From an uncultured Acetatifactor sp. (GTDB lineage Bacteria; Bacillota; Clostridia; Lachnospirales; Lachnospiraceae): DNA of 21,160 nt. The stretch spans positions 53,238 to 74,397 of the forward strand of contig CAJTXE010000022.1 in NCBI GenBank assembly GCA_910580225.1, read 5' to 3'. Position numbers and translations under genes: made by a program. Below the pieces are notes generated by a model that saw only the letters and a list, made by a program, of their open reading frames with translations, did no database searches and was not told the origin of the DNA. This document shows, one piece after another, positions 6,885 through 14,319 of the stretch. Positions within the stretch are counted from its first letter, which is position 1. Each line of letters opens with the position of its first letter.

Positions 6885-7256
6885 ATGGCTCGTATCGCAG
6901 GTGTTGACTTACCCAGAGAGAAACGAATTGAGATCGGTCTGACTTATGTCTACGGAATCGGCAGAACCACCGCCAATAAGATCCTGGCGGAAGCCGGAGT
7001 GAATCCTGATACCAGGGTTCGGAACATTACCGATGACGAAGTAAAGAGGATTTCGGAAGCTATCGAAAAGCTGAACGTGACGGTCGAGGGTGATTTGAGG
7101 CGTGAGATCGCTCTGAATATCAAGAGACTTCAGGAGATCGGCTGCTACAGAGGCATTCGTCACCGTAAGGGTCTTCCTGTTCGCGGTCAGAATACCAAGA
7201 ACAATGCAAGAACCCGTAAGGGACCCAAGAGAACCGTTGCAAACAAGAAGAAATAA
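6885..7256 (+). CDS. rpsM: 30S ribosomal protein S13
   Basis: A 123-residue S13, which sits in the 30S head and contacts the P-site tRNA and the 50S subunit. MARIAGVDLPREKRIEIGLTY, the YGIGRTTANKIL helix-hairpin segment and the basic RHRKGLPVRGQNTKNNARTRKGPKRT tail region are diagnostic. GGAGG at 6872-6876 precedes the ATG. It opens the alpha operon, and is followed by rpsK after 45 nt. Confidence 0.98.
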   Translation: MARIAGVDLPREKRIEIGLTYVYGIGRTTANKILAEAGVNPDTRVRNITDDEVKRISEAIEKLNVTVEGDLRREIALNIKRLQEIGCYRGIRHRKGLPVRGQNTKNNARTRKGPKRTVANKKK

Positions 7257-7301
7257 GGTTCCTGTAACTGGAAAAAGATGAGAAAGTAGGTTAGTTTAAA
7301 A

Positions 7302-7697
7302 ATGGCGAAACAGGTTGCAAAAAAAGTAACGAAGAAGCGCGTTAAGAAAAACGTTGAACGCGGACAGGCACATATCCAGTCTTCTTTTAACAATACCATC
7401 GTTACCCTGACGGATACGGAAGGGAATGCGTTGAGCTGGGCAAGTGCCGGTGGTCTGGGATTTAGAGGTTCAAGGAAATCTACTCCGTATGCGGCGCAGA
7501 TGGCTGCAGAGACAGCTACCAAGGCTGCACTTGTACATGGATTGAAGTCCGTGGATGTATTTGTAAAGGGACCCGGATCAGGACGTGAAGCGGCAATCAG
7601 AGCGCTTTCCGCATGTGGACTGGAAGTGGTCAGTATCCGCGACGTCACTCCTGTACCCCACAATGGATGCCGTCCTCCCAAGAGGCGTCGTGTCTAA
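7302..7697 (+). CDS. rpsK: 30S ribosomal protein S11
   Basis: A 131-residue S11, a platform protein that contacts the mRNA near the Shine-Dalgarno helix. Recognised by GQAHIQSSFNNTIVTLTD, SWASAGGLGFRGSRKSTPYAAQ, VFVKGPGSGREAAIRAL and the C-terminal RDVTPVPHNGCRPPKRRRV. The ribosome binding site is weak (only AGTAGG some 12 nt upstream), unlike its neighbours, which may indicate translational coupling to rpsM. Order rpsM-rpsK-rpsD is the standard alpha operon order. Confidence 0.98.
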   Translation: MAKQVAKKVTKKRVKKNVERGQAHIQSSFNNTIVTLTDTEGNALSWASAGGLGFRGSRKSTPYAAQMAAETATKAALVHGLKSVDVFVKGPGSGREAAIRALSACGLEVVSIRDVTPVPHNGCRPPKRRRV

Positions 7698-7827
7698 TCG
7701 TCAAAGCCAGGCGGGATAAATTCACTTTGCGGAGAAGCAAAGGACTTTGGGTGTATCAGAGCTGAGAATTTGCCGGAAGAAGGTGCCCGGGGCATTGTAA
7801 ACGGCAGGAAAGAAGAGGAAGAAAAGA
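7698..7827 (+). other. rpsK-rpsD spacer with small hairpin
   Basis: This 130-nt spacer has no gene. CTTTGC (7725-7730) pairs with GCAAAG (7737-7742) around a six-base loop. There is no U-tract or promoter that I trust. Such a long spacer inside a ribosomal protein operon is unusual. Confidence 0.5.
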
Positions 7828-8421
7828 ATGGCAGTAAATCGCGTACCCGTATTAAAAAGATGCAGAGCACTCGGACTGGAGCCGTCTTATCTGGGATATG
7901 ATAAGAAGTCCCGGAGACAGAATGCAAGAGCCGGCAAAAAGGTAAGTGAGTATGGTCTGCAGCTGCGCGAGAAGCAGAAGGCAAAATTTATATACGGTGT
8001 TTTGGAGAAACCGTTCCGCAATTACTACAAGAAAGCGGACCAGATGAAGGGGATGACCGGTGAAAACCTGATGATCATGTTGGAGAGCAGACTTGACAAC
8101 GTTGTCTTCAGGATGGGGTTTGCCAGGACAAGGAGAGAGGCAAGACAGGTCGTAGGTCATAAACATGTAATGGTAAACGGCAGGAAAGTAAATATTCCTT
8201 CCTACTTGGTTAAGGCGGGCGATGTCATTGAAATTACAGAGCAGGCAAGATCTCTGCAGAGATACAAGGATATTGTGGAGATCACCGGCGGCAGACTGGT
8301 ACCTGAATGGATGGATGTAGATATCGAAGGCTTAAAGGGAAGTATCAAGAATCTTCCCACCAGAGAAATGATTGATGTTCCTGTAGATGAAATGCTTATT
8401 GTCGAGTTGTACTCCAAGTAA
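7828..8421 (+). CDS. rpsD: 30S ribosomal protein S4, zinc-free form
   Basis: S4 nucleates 16S 5'-domain assembly, and in several bacteria also represses its own operon. The 197-residue protein has the N-terminal domain (about 1-86), with Cys12 as its only cysteine, so it lacks the CxxC zinc cluster found in some S4 paralogues. The S4 RNA-binding domain begins at SRLDNVVFRMGFARTRREAR (87 onward) and includes HVMVNGRKVNIPSY. AGAGGAAG precedes the ATG. Its place between rpsK and rpoA differs from B. subtilis, where rpsD is a separate gene, and matches many Clostridia. Confidence 0.98.
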   Translation: MAVNRVPVLKRCRALGLEPSYLGYDKKSRRQNARAGKKVSEYGLQLREKQKAKFIYGVLEKPFRNYYKKADQMKGMTGENLMIMLESRLDNVVFRMGFARTRREARQVVGHKHVMVNGRKVNIPSYLVKAGDVIEITEQARSLQRYKDIVEITGGRLVPEWMDVDIEGLKGSIKNLPTREMIDVPVDEMLIVELYSK

Positions 8422-8432
8422 GCCCTGCTGGT

Positions 8433-8475
8433 CTCTGAGGCCATATATCTCCCGGGGAGGTATATGGCTTCGGAG
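8433..8475 (+). promoter_or_regulatory. Long hairpin in the rpsD-rpoA spacer
   Basis: CTCTGAGGCCATATATCTCC (8433-8452) pairs over 20 bp with GGAGGTATATGGCTTCGGAG (8456-8475), closed by a 3-nt loop and containing only three G-U pairs. It starts 12 nt after the rpsD stop and ends 50 nt before the rpoA start. No U-tract follows, so a terminator is unlikely. An RNA processing site, an mRNA-stabilising 3' structure, or a target for a regulatory protein would all fit. Confidence 0.75.
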
Positions 8476-8525
8476 CGCTTGTGTCTTAATGCAATGGTAA
8501 ATGCTGGAAAAAGGAGGGTATTCGA

Positions 8526-9482
8526 GTGTTTGATTTTGAAAGACCAAATATTGAGGTTGCTGAAATTTCAGAAGACAAGAAGTATGGCAGGTTTGTAGTA
8601 GAACCGCTGGAAAGAGGCTATGGTATCACTCTCGGTAACTCCCTGAGGAGGATCATGCTTTCTTCCCTGCCAGGAGCAGCAGTAAGTCAGATCAAGGTAG
8701 AAGGTGTCCTTCACGAGTTCAGTGCCATCCCGGGTGTCAAAGAGGATGTGACGGAGATCGTGATGAACTTAAAGAGCCTTGCCATCAAGAATAACAGCGA
8801 GACCAATGAAGCCAAAACCGCATATGTAGAGTATGAGGGTGAGGGTATCGTACATGCTTCTGATATTCAGGTAGATCAAGATATCGAGATCTTGAACCCG
8901 GATCTGGTGCTTGCCACTCTGAGCGGCAAGGATGCGAAGCTTTATATTGAGCTTACCATCACCAGGGGCCGTGGCTATGTAAGTGCCGAGAAGAACAAAC
9001 ACGAGGATTTGCCGATTGGTGTGATTGCGATCGACTCCATTTACACACCGGTTGAAAGAGTAAATGTGACGGTGGAGAATACCCGCGTGGGTCAGATTAC
9101 GGATTACGATAAACTGACTCTCGATGTGTTCACGAACGGAACCCTGGTTCCTGACGAGGCGGTGAGTCTTGCCGCGAAGGTTTTGAGTGAGCACTTAAGT
9201 CTTTTCATTGATTTGTCCGAGAATGCCAAGACCGCAGAGGTCATGGTGGAGAAAGAGGATGATGAGAGGGAGAAAGTTCTTGAGATGAGTATTGATGAGC
9301 TGGAGCTTTCTGTCCGTTCCTTTAACTGCTTAAAGAGAGCCGGAATCAATACGGTGGAAGAATTGTGTAACAGAACATCCGAGGACATGATGAAGGTTCG
9401 AAATCTGGGCCGGAAGTCCCTGGAGGAAGTATTGGCCAAGCTGAAAGAGCTGGGCCTGCAGCTGAATCCCAGCGAAGAATGA
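8526..9482 (+). CDS. rpoA: DNA-directed RNA polymerase alpha subunit
   Basis: The 318-residue alpha subunit dimerises to start core polymerase assembly. Its C-terminal domain contacts promoter UP elements and activators. The N-terminal domain shows RFVVEPLERGYGITLGNSLRRIMLSSLPG (22-50) and EGVLHEFSAIPGVKEDV. The C-terminal domain shows SFNCLKRAGINTVEEL and the helix-hairpin-helix VRNLGRKSLEEVLAKL. The start is GTG at 8526, preceded by AAGGAGGG at 8510-8517, about 8 nt away. It lies between rpsD and rplQ, as in most bacteria. Confidence 0.98.
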   Translation: MFDFERPNIEVAEISEDKKYGRFVVEPLERGYGITLGNSLRRIMLSSLPGAAVSQIKVEGVLHEFSAIPGVKEDVTEIVMNLKSLAIKNNSETNEAKTAYVEYEGEGIVHASDIQVDQDIEILNPDLVLATLSGKDAKLYIELTITRGRGYVSAEKNKHEDLPIGVIAIDSIYTPVERVNVTVENTRVGQITDYDKLTLDVFTNGTLVPDEAVSLAAKVLSEHLSLFIDLSENAKTAEVMVEKEDDEREKVLEMSIDELELSVRSFNCLKRAGINTVEELCNRTSEDMMKVRNLGRKSLEEVLAKLKELGLQLNPSEE

Positions 9483-9542
9483 GACAATTTCCTGCTGAAA
9501 AAATTTATGGTGCAGGGGAGCGTTTATGGGTGGCAAGATATT

Positions 9543-9606
9543 CCGCAGGCGGTAAATCCGATGGGGGCGTCTGCGGTTCATCTCTGTTAGGCGGCTGAAA
9601 GCTGCC
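9543..9606 (+). promoter_or_regulatory. Two consecutive hairpins in the rpoA-rplQ spacer
   Basis: CCGCAGGCG (9543-9551) pairs with CGTCTGCGG (9568-9576), nine pairs with one G-U and a 16-nt loop. GGCGGCT (9590-9596) pairs with AGCTGCC (9600-9606) around GAA. The whole rpoA-rplQ spacer (9483-9673, 191 nt) has no gene. No U-tract follows either hairpin. Confidence 0.6.
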
Positions 9607-9673
9607 GGCATTCGGTAAGTAAGACCAAAGAGCGTGGCCGGATGCAGTATGAAAAGAGAAAGGAAAAGAAATC

Positions 9674-10210
9674 ATGGCAAAGTACAGAAAACTTGGAAGG
9701 ACCTCTTCACAGAGGAAAGCATTATTGAGAAATCAGGTAACGGCACTGCTGCAGCACGGCAAGATTGTGACTACTGAAGCGCGTGCAAAGGAAGTCAAGA
9801 AGATTGCAGAAGGCCTGATCGCAATGGCTGTGAAGGAGAAGGACAACTTCGATACCGTGACCGTAAGTGCGAAGGTTCCCGTGAAGGATAAGGACGGAAA
9901 GCGTGTTAAGGAAGTGGTAGACGGCAAGAAGGTGACGCAGTATGAGACTGTCGAAAAGGAGATCAAGAAGGATCAGCCGTCCAGACTGCATGTGAGGCGT
10001 AAGATTTTAAGTGTCCTGTATCCCGTTGTGGATGTGCCTGTGGAGGCTGCCGGAAGAAAGCGCAACACCAAAGAGGTAGATCTGGTGGCGAAGCTTTTTG
10101 AGGAGTATGGTCCCAAGTATGCTGACCGTAAGGGCGGTTATACCAGGATTGTGAAGATCGGCCCCCGTAAGGGTGACGCCGCAATGGAAGTGATACTGGA
10201 ACTGGTGTAA
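9674..10210 (+). CDS. rplQ: 50S ribosomal protein L17 with internal insertion
   Basis: L17 lies near the polypeptide exit tunnel of the 50S subunit. The N-terminal part (KYRKLGRTSSQRKALLRN through VTTEARAKEVKKIAEGLI, residues 3-49) and the C-terminal part (GGYTRIVKIGPRKGDAAMEVILELV) are typical. The protein is 178 residues, against roughly 115-130 in most bacteria. The excess is a Lys/Val/Asp-rich insertion of about 50 residues (about 54-104) with two hairpin-like segments, KDKDGKRVKEVVDGKKVTQY among them. GAAAGGAAAAG precedes the ATG. It is the last gene of the alpha operon here. Confidence 0.96.
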   Translation: MAKYRKLGRTSSQRKALLRNQVTALLQHGKIVTTEARAKEVKKIAEGLIAMAVKEKDNFDTVTVSAKVPVKDKDGKRVKEVVDGKKVTQYETVEKEIKKDQPSRLHVRRKILSVLYPVVDVPVEAAGRKRNTKEVDLVAKLFEEYGPKYADRKGGYTRIVKIGPRKGDAAMEVILELV

Positions 10211-10229
10211 GATACGTTTTTTAGAGGAA

Positions 10230-10269
10230 GAAACGGGGAACCGATGTGAGAGCGTTGGTTCTCCGTTTC
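10230..10269. terminator. Hairpin between convergent rplQ and M15 peptidase genes
   Basis: GAAACGGGGAACC (10230-10242) pairs with GGTTCTCCGTTTC (10257-10269) over 13 bp with one G-U pair and a 14-nt loop. It lies 19 nt past the rplQ stop and 13 nt past the end of the minus-strand gene, so it probably terminates both. The downstream T-tracts are weak in both directions. Confidence 0.65.
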
Positions 10270-10282
10270 CTGCTGTTTCGGT

Positions 10283-11344
10283 CTATTTTGCTTTCTGAAA
10301 GTGTTGATAGTCTTTTACATGGTTCCAGTTACCGCCCCAGGTAAAACCATGCTGCAGGAACAGCTTATAGCATAGATCTTCCTCATCGATTTTATAAGGA
10401 AAAGCCCGGGAGCGGTCAGCATAAGCCGAGGCGGAAGCAGGCATTACAGTTTCTTCTCCGGTGTCTGTGTAGGTAATATAAGGATTGTAAAGAGGATTGA
10501 TATCAATGGCCAGGCCCAGGGCATGTCTGGACAGGCGGGTGGTGCCCTCTACGGGGCGGTAATTAAAACAGGAAGTATTATTTGCCTCCATGGAGGCATT
10601 GTCATCGCCGTTATACTCGTCAATGAGTACTACCTTCTCCAGCTGATATTCATTTCGATACAATTCATAAAAAATTTCCGTCAGATCCTGGGCGATGTAC
10701 TCATTGCAGATCAGCTCGCCTTCTGTTACGATACCGCTGAAGTCATAGTGAAGAATGTGCACATAGCAAAGTTCTTCAAATGTAATTTCCGGCGGTTCCT
10801 TCTCATTCTCTTCATCAAAAACCGGGAAGGAAACGCCGGTAATATAACGGCGGAGCGGGTCGGACAGGGGTTCATAATAGAATCCCTCCTCCAGCACAGT
10901 GCGGTATTCCAGCTGGGAACTGCCATTCAGGGATGCCCCTGTAAGCAGTGAAGATTCGGGAGCGTTTTCCAGGGCGTGGTCAGAAGACGGAAGAGAACTT
11001 TCTGCTTCCGGAATGTTCTGCGTATCCGGGTGCGGAGACTGGGAGAGGTCCGGAGCATTGGAATACTCTGACACTCCGTCTGGCTTTGCGGAGGTCTCGG
11101 GTATGGTTTTATCTGGATTTGAGGTTCCTGATATGTCTTCACCGGGTTTTTGAGAGGCTTCCGCCATGGTCCCATCCGGATTTGAGGAAGACCGGGTGGT
11201 TTCTTCCAGGGCTTGGGAATCCTGGAGTTTTGCATATTCGGTCAGGCTTAAGGAGTCCCGGCGCAGGAATCTGGAGAGACCTGCAGCAAGGATTACCACA
11301 ACTGCCAGAATGACAATCATTTTCATTATTTTATTTCTGTCCAT
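10283..11344 (-). CDS. Membrane-anchored M15-family metallopeptidase (D-Ala-D-Ala carboxypeptidase/endopeptidase type)
   Basis: A 353-residue protein with a single N-terminal hydrophobic segment (about 8-24) preceded by positive residues, so it is likely anchored facing outside. Residues 35-145 are a Ser/Pro/Glu/Asp-rich linker with imperfect 20-21-residue repeats starting SNPD or SNAPD at 54, 75 and 95. The C-terminal domain (about 185-353) has SRHALGLAIDIN and DYQHF: predicted zinc ligands His274, Asp281 and His348, with Asp345 as candidate catalytic residue. M15 enzymes cleave peptidoglycan stem peptides. It is convergent with rplQ and interrupts the usual rplQ-ecfA1 adjacency. Confidence 0.88.
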   Translation of the reverse strand: MDRNKIMKMIVILAVVVILAAGLSRFLRRDSLSLTEYAKLQDSQALEETTRSSSNPDGTMAEASQKPGEDISGTSNPDKTIPETSAKPDGVSEYSNAPDLSQSPHPDTQNIPEAESSLPSSDHALENAPESSLLTGASLNGSSQLEYRTVLEEGFYYEPLSDPLRRYITGVSFPVFDEENEKEPPEITFEELCYVHILHYDFSGIVTEGELICNEYIAQDLTEIFYELYRNEYQLEKVVLIDEYNGDDNASMEANNTSCFNYRPVEGTTRLSRHALGLAIDINPLYNPYITYTDTGEETVMPASASAYADRSRAFPYKIDEEDLCYKLFLQHGFTWGGNWNHVKDYQHFQKAK

Positions 11345-11375
11345 GAAAAGGCTCCTTTCCTATTCTCTGTTGATT

Positions 11376-11404
11376 AGGATAGCACAGGGAGAGCGTTTTG
11401 TAAA
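11376..11404 (-). promoter_or_regulatory. Predicted promoter for the M15 peptidase gene
   Basis: On the minus strand, TTTACA (11404-11399, 5 of 6 consensus) and TATCCT (11381-11376, 4 of 6) are 17 nt apart. AAAGGAG of the ribosome binding site follows, about 8 nt before the ATG at 11344. Confidence 0.6.
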
Positions 11405-11443
11405 TTGCTCTTTGACATATCGGCTTTTCCTGTGAAAAACAAG

Positions 11444-11472
11444 TTGTAATTCCACGAAAAATTTAATATAAT
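11444..11472 (+). promoter_or_regulatory. Predicted housekeeping-sigma promoter for ecfA1-ecfA2-ecfT-truA
   Basis: TTGTAA (11444-11449, 4 of 6) and a perfect TATAAT (11467-11472) are 17 nt apart. Transcription would start near 11479, giving a leader of about 75 nt before ecfA1. Confidence 0.7.
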
Positions 11473-11553
11473 ATGAGACAGCAGGCAGGCAGCTGCAGGA
11501 AGACCTTCCGGATTCGGCAGCGGTACCGTGCCGGAGCATAAGGATGGAATCAT

Positions 11554-12423
11554 ATGGGAATCGTCAAAACGCAGAAACTGACATACGAATATATCAGACG
11601 GGATGAAGAAGGCAATGTGGAAGGGATTACCACAGCCGTAGATCAGGTGGATATGGATGTGGAAGAGGGGGAATTTATCGCTATCCTGGGTCATAACGGT
11701 TCCGGGAAATCCACGTTGGCCAAACATATCAATGCCATATTGTATCCAACAGAAGGAACCGTATGGGTGGACGGAATGGACACCGGGGATGAAGCCCATG
11801 TGTGGAATATCAGGCAGACTGCAGGGATGGTATTTCAGAATCCTGATAATCAGATCATCGGCCAGGTAGTGGAGGAAGATGTGGGATTCGGCCCGGAAAA
11901 CATGGGAGTACCAACCCGTGAGATTTGGGAGCGTGTGGAGGAGAGCCTGAAAGCAGTGGGAATGTATGAGTACCGCAGACATTCGCCCAACAAGCTGTCC
12001 GGAGGACAGAAACAAAGAGTATCCATTGCCGGTGTACTGGCCATGCATCCGAAATGCATTGTGTTGGACGAGCCCACGGCCATGCTGGATCCAAAAGGGC
12101 GCAGAGAGGTCATCCGTGCGGTCCGTGGGCTGAATCAGGTGGAGGGAATCACAGTGATTCTGATTACCCACTATATGGAGGAAATTATTCATGCAGACAG
12201 AGTGTTTGTCATGGATGGCGGAAAGGTTGCAATGGAAGGAACTCCCCGGGAGATTTTTTCACAGGTGGAAATGCTGAAAAGCCTGCGGCTGGATGTGCCT
12301 CAGGTGACTTTGCTGGCCTACGAACTGCAGAGAAAGGGAATTGCCCTGCCCAATGGAATTTTGACTGCAAAGGAGCTGGCAGATGCTCTGTGCCGCGTGA
12401 CCGGCCGGAAACAGCATTCGTAA
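11554..12423 (+). CDS. ecfA1: Energy-coupling factor transporter ATPase EcfA1
   Basis: One of two ATPases that power group II ECF transporters, which take up vitamins and other micronutrients through interchangeable S-components. The 289-residue protein shows Walker A GHNGSGKST (46-54), the Q-loop FQNPDNQ (Gln95), signature LSGGQ (148-152), Walker B with Glu173 (LDEPTAMLD) and switch His206. FQNPDNQ is typical of ECF ATPases. The ATG at 11554 is the first start after an in-frame TAA, with AAGGATG upstream. It is followed by ecfA2 after 28 nt. No S-component gene is visible here. Confidence 0.95.
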   Translation: MGIVKTQKLTYEYIRRDEEGNVEGITTAVDQVDMDVEEGEFIAILGHNGSGKSTLAKHINAILYPTEGTVWVDGMDTGDEAHVWNIRQTAGMVFQNPDNQIIGQVVEEDVGFGPENMGVPTREIWERVEESLKAVGMYEYRRHSPNKLSGGQKQRVSIAGVLAMHPKCIVLDEPTAMLDPKGRREVIRAVRGLNQVEGITVILITHYMEEIIHADRVFVMDGGKVAMEGTPREIFSQVEMLKSLRLDVPQVTLLAYELQRKGIALPNGILTAKELADALCRVTGRKQHS

Positions 12424-12451
12424 AATTTTGACAGCAATTAAGAGGTAATAC

Positions 12452-13315
12452 ATGCCGATTATTTTGGATCATATCAACTATATATATGGCGGAGGGACAC
12501 CGCTGGAAGTAAAAGCGCTGGATGATATCTGCCTGCAGATTCCTGACGGGCAGTTTATCGGTATTATAGGACATACCGGTTCCGGAAAATCCACACTGGT
12601 ACAGCATTTCAATGGCTTGCTGAAAGCTACTTCCGGGCATATTTATTTTCATGGAGAAGATATCTATGACAGGGATTTCAGCATGAAAAAGCTGCGCAGC
12701 AAGGTGGGGCTGGTCTTTCAGTATCCTGAGCATCAGCTGTTTGAGATCGATGTACTGAGTGATGTATGTTTTGGTCCCAAGAACCTGGGGTATGACAAAA
12801 AAGCAGCGGAGCTGAAAGCATTTGAGGCACTGCGCAAGGTGGGGCTGCCTATGGATCTGTATTATCAGTCGCCCTTTGATCTGTCAGGCGGTCAGAAGCG
12901 CCGGGTGGCTATTGCGGGAGTACTGGCTATGGAACCGGAAGTATTGATATTGGATGAGCCCACTGCCGGACTGGATCCCAAGGGAAGGGATGAAATTCTG
13001 CACCAGATCAAGGAATTGCAGAAGGAGACAGGAATGACGATTCTGCTGGTATCTCACAGTATGGAAGATGTGGCTGAATATGTAGATAGGATTATCGTCA
13101 TGAGTGGAGGGCGTATTCTGTATGACGATGCACCGAAGAACGTATTTTCCCGTTACAGGGAATTGGAAGAAATCGGGTTGGCTGCGCCGCAGGTCACCTA
13201 TATTCTCCACGAACTGAAGGACAGAGGATTCGATGTGGATATCAGTGCTACCACCATCGAAGAGGCGGCAGAGACCGTGGTGAAGGCAGTATATGGGAAC
13301 CGGGGAGGTCGTTGA
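12452..13315 (+). CDS. ecfA2: Energy-coupling factor transporter ATPase EcfA2
   Basis: The partner ATPase of EcfA1, forming a heterodimer under EcfT. The 287 residues include Walker A GHTGSGKST (40-48), Q-loop FQYPEHQLFE (Gln90), signature LSGGQ (144-148), Walker B Glu169 (LDEPTAGLD) and switch His202. FQYPEHQLFE is the usual hallmark of the second ECF ATPase. Only a weak AAGAGG lies before the ATG. A 173-nt spacer (13316-13488) separates it from ecfT. Confidence 0.95.
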   Translation: MPIILDHINYIYGGGTPLEVKALDDICLQIPDGQFIGIIGHTGSGKSTLVQHFNGLLKATSGHIYFHGEDIYDRDFSMKKLRSKVGLVFQYPEHQLFEIDVLSDVCFGPKNLGYDKKAAELKAFEALRKVGLPMDLYYQSPFDLSGGQKRRVAIAGVLAMEPEVLILDEPTAGLDPKGRDEILHQIKELQKETGMTILLVSHSMEDVAEYVDRIIVMSGGRILYDDAPKNVFSRYRELEEIGLAAPQVTYILHELKDRGFDVDISATTIEEAAETVVKAVYGNRGGR

Positions 13316-13488
13316 AGAACAGACACTCGGCGGGGCGGAGTGAGCAGAAAGTCGGGGGTTAACAGCTTGGGCTGCAGAAGGGCCAGGGTGGGACAGCACC
13401 AAAAAGAAAGTATATACGACAGAAATAAGCAGGGTTCCGGTCCGCGGCAGGGGGCGGAACAGATGCAATAGTACAGGTAGGGAGTGCG
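13316..13488 (+). other. ecfA2-ecfT spacer, no gene
   Basis: This 173-nt purine-rich spacer has no credible gene. GTTCCG (13434-13439) can pair with CGGAAC (13455-13460). No good promoter is visible, so ecfT is probably read from the upstream unit. Confidence 0.45.
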
Positions 13489-14289
13489 ATGCTGCGAGAT
13501 ATAACGATCGGACAATATTATCAGACGGAATCATTGATACACAGGATGGACCCGAGGGTTAAGCTGGGAGGGACACTGCTGTATATCCTGTCTTTGTTTT
13601 TTTTCGGGAATTTTTGGGCCTATGGAATTGCCGTTCTTTTTCTGGCGGCAGTGATTCGGCTGTCCCATGTTCCATTTCGCTATATGGTGAGGGGGATGAA
13701 GTCCATCTTATTTCTGCTGTTGATTACGGTGGTATTCAATATATTTCTTATACCGGGAACGGAGCTTGTGTCTTTCTGGAAGCTGACCATTACACAGGAG
13801 GGTCTGAAGACGGCGGTGACCATGGCGATCCGGCTGACGCTTCTGATTATCGGCTCTTCTGTCATGACATTGACTACTACGCCGAACAACCTGACGGATG
13901 GAATGGAGAAGATGCTGAAGCCGCTGAAAGTGTTCCATGTTCCGGTACATGAGGTGGCAATGATTATGTCTATTGCGCTGCGTTTCATACCAATCCTGAT
14001 GGAGGAAACAGATAAGATCATGAAGGCTCAGATTGCCAGAGGAGCGGATTTTGAGAGCGGCAGTCTGATAAAACGGGCAAAAGCACTGGTGCCGCTGCTG
14101 GTGCCGCTGTTTATTTCCGCATTCCGCAGGGCAAATGATCTCGCCATGGCTATGGAGGCCAGATGCTATCGGGGAGGAGATGGCAGGACGAAGATGAAGC
14201 CGCTGGTATACCAAAGGCGCGACAGGTTGGGATATGTATGTATTTTTGCCTATATGGCGGTGAGTATCGCGGTGGGCAGACTGCTTTAA
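13489..14289 (+). CDS. ecfT: Energy-coupling factor transporter transmembrane protein EcfT
   Basis: EcfT is the membrane scaffold that links the two ATPases to the substrate-binding S-component. The 266-residue protein has an N-terminal HRMDPRVKL motif, several hydrophobic helices (about 29-60, 68-90, 108-130 and the C-terminus) and the two coupling-helix motifs. The first is IARGADF (ARG at 183-185); the second is MEARCYRGG, with ARC (224-226) in place of the textbook ARG. AGGGAG lies just upstream of the ATG. The order ecfA1-ecfA2-ecfT-truA is conserved in Firmicutes. Confidence 0.95.
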   Translation: MLRDITIGQYYQTESLIHRMDPRVKLGGTLLYILSLFFFGNFWAYGIAVLFLAAVIRLSHVPFRYMVRGMKSILFLLLITVVFNIFLIPGTELVSFWKLTITQEGLKTAVTMAIRLTLLIIGSSVMTLTTTPNNLTDGMEKMLKPLKVFHVPVHEVAMIMSIALRFIPILMEETDKIMKAQIARGADFESGSLIKRAKALVPLLVPLFISAFRRANDLAMAMEARCYRGGDGRTKMKPLVYQRRDRLGYVCIFAYMAVSIAVGRLL

Positions 14290-14319
14290 GACCGGACAGA
14301 GAGGAAGCGTTACAGATAG

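Noticed and set aside
11412..11440. A perfect TTGACA at 11412-11417 as the -35 of an ecfA1 promoter.
   Set aside because: The bases 17 nt downstream are AAAAAC, with no -10 match; the TTGTAA/TATAAT pair at 11444-11472 fits better.
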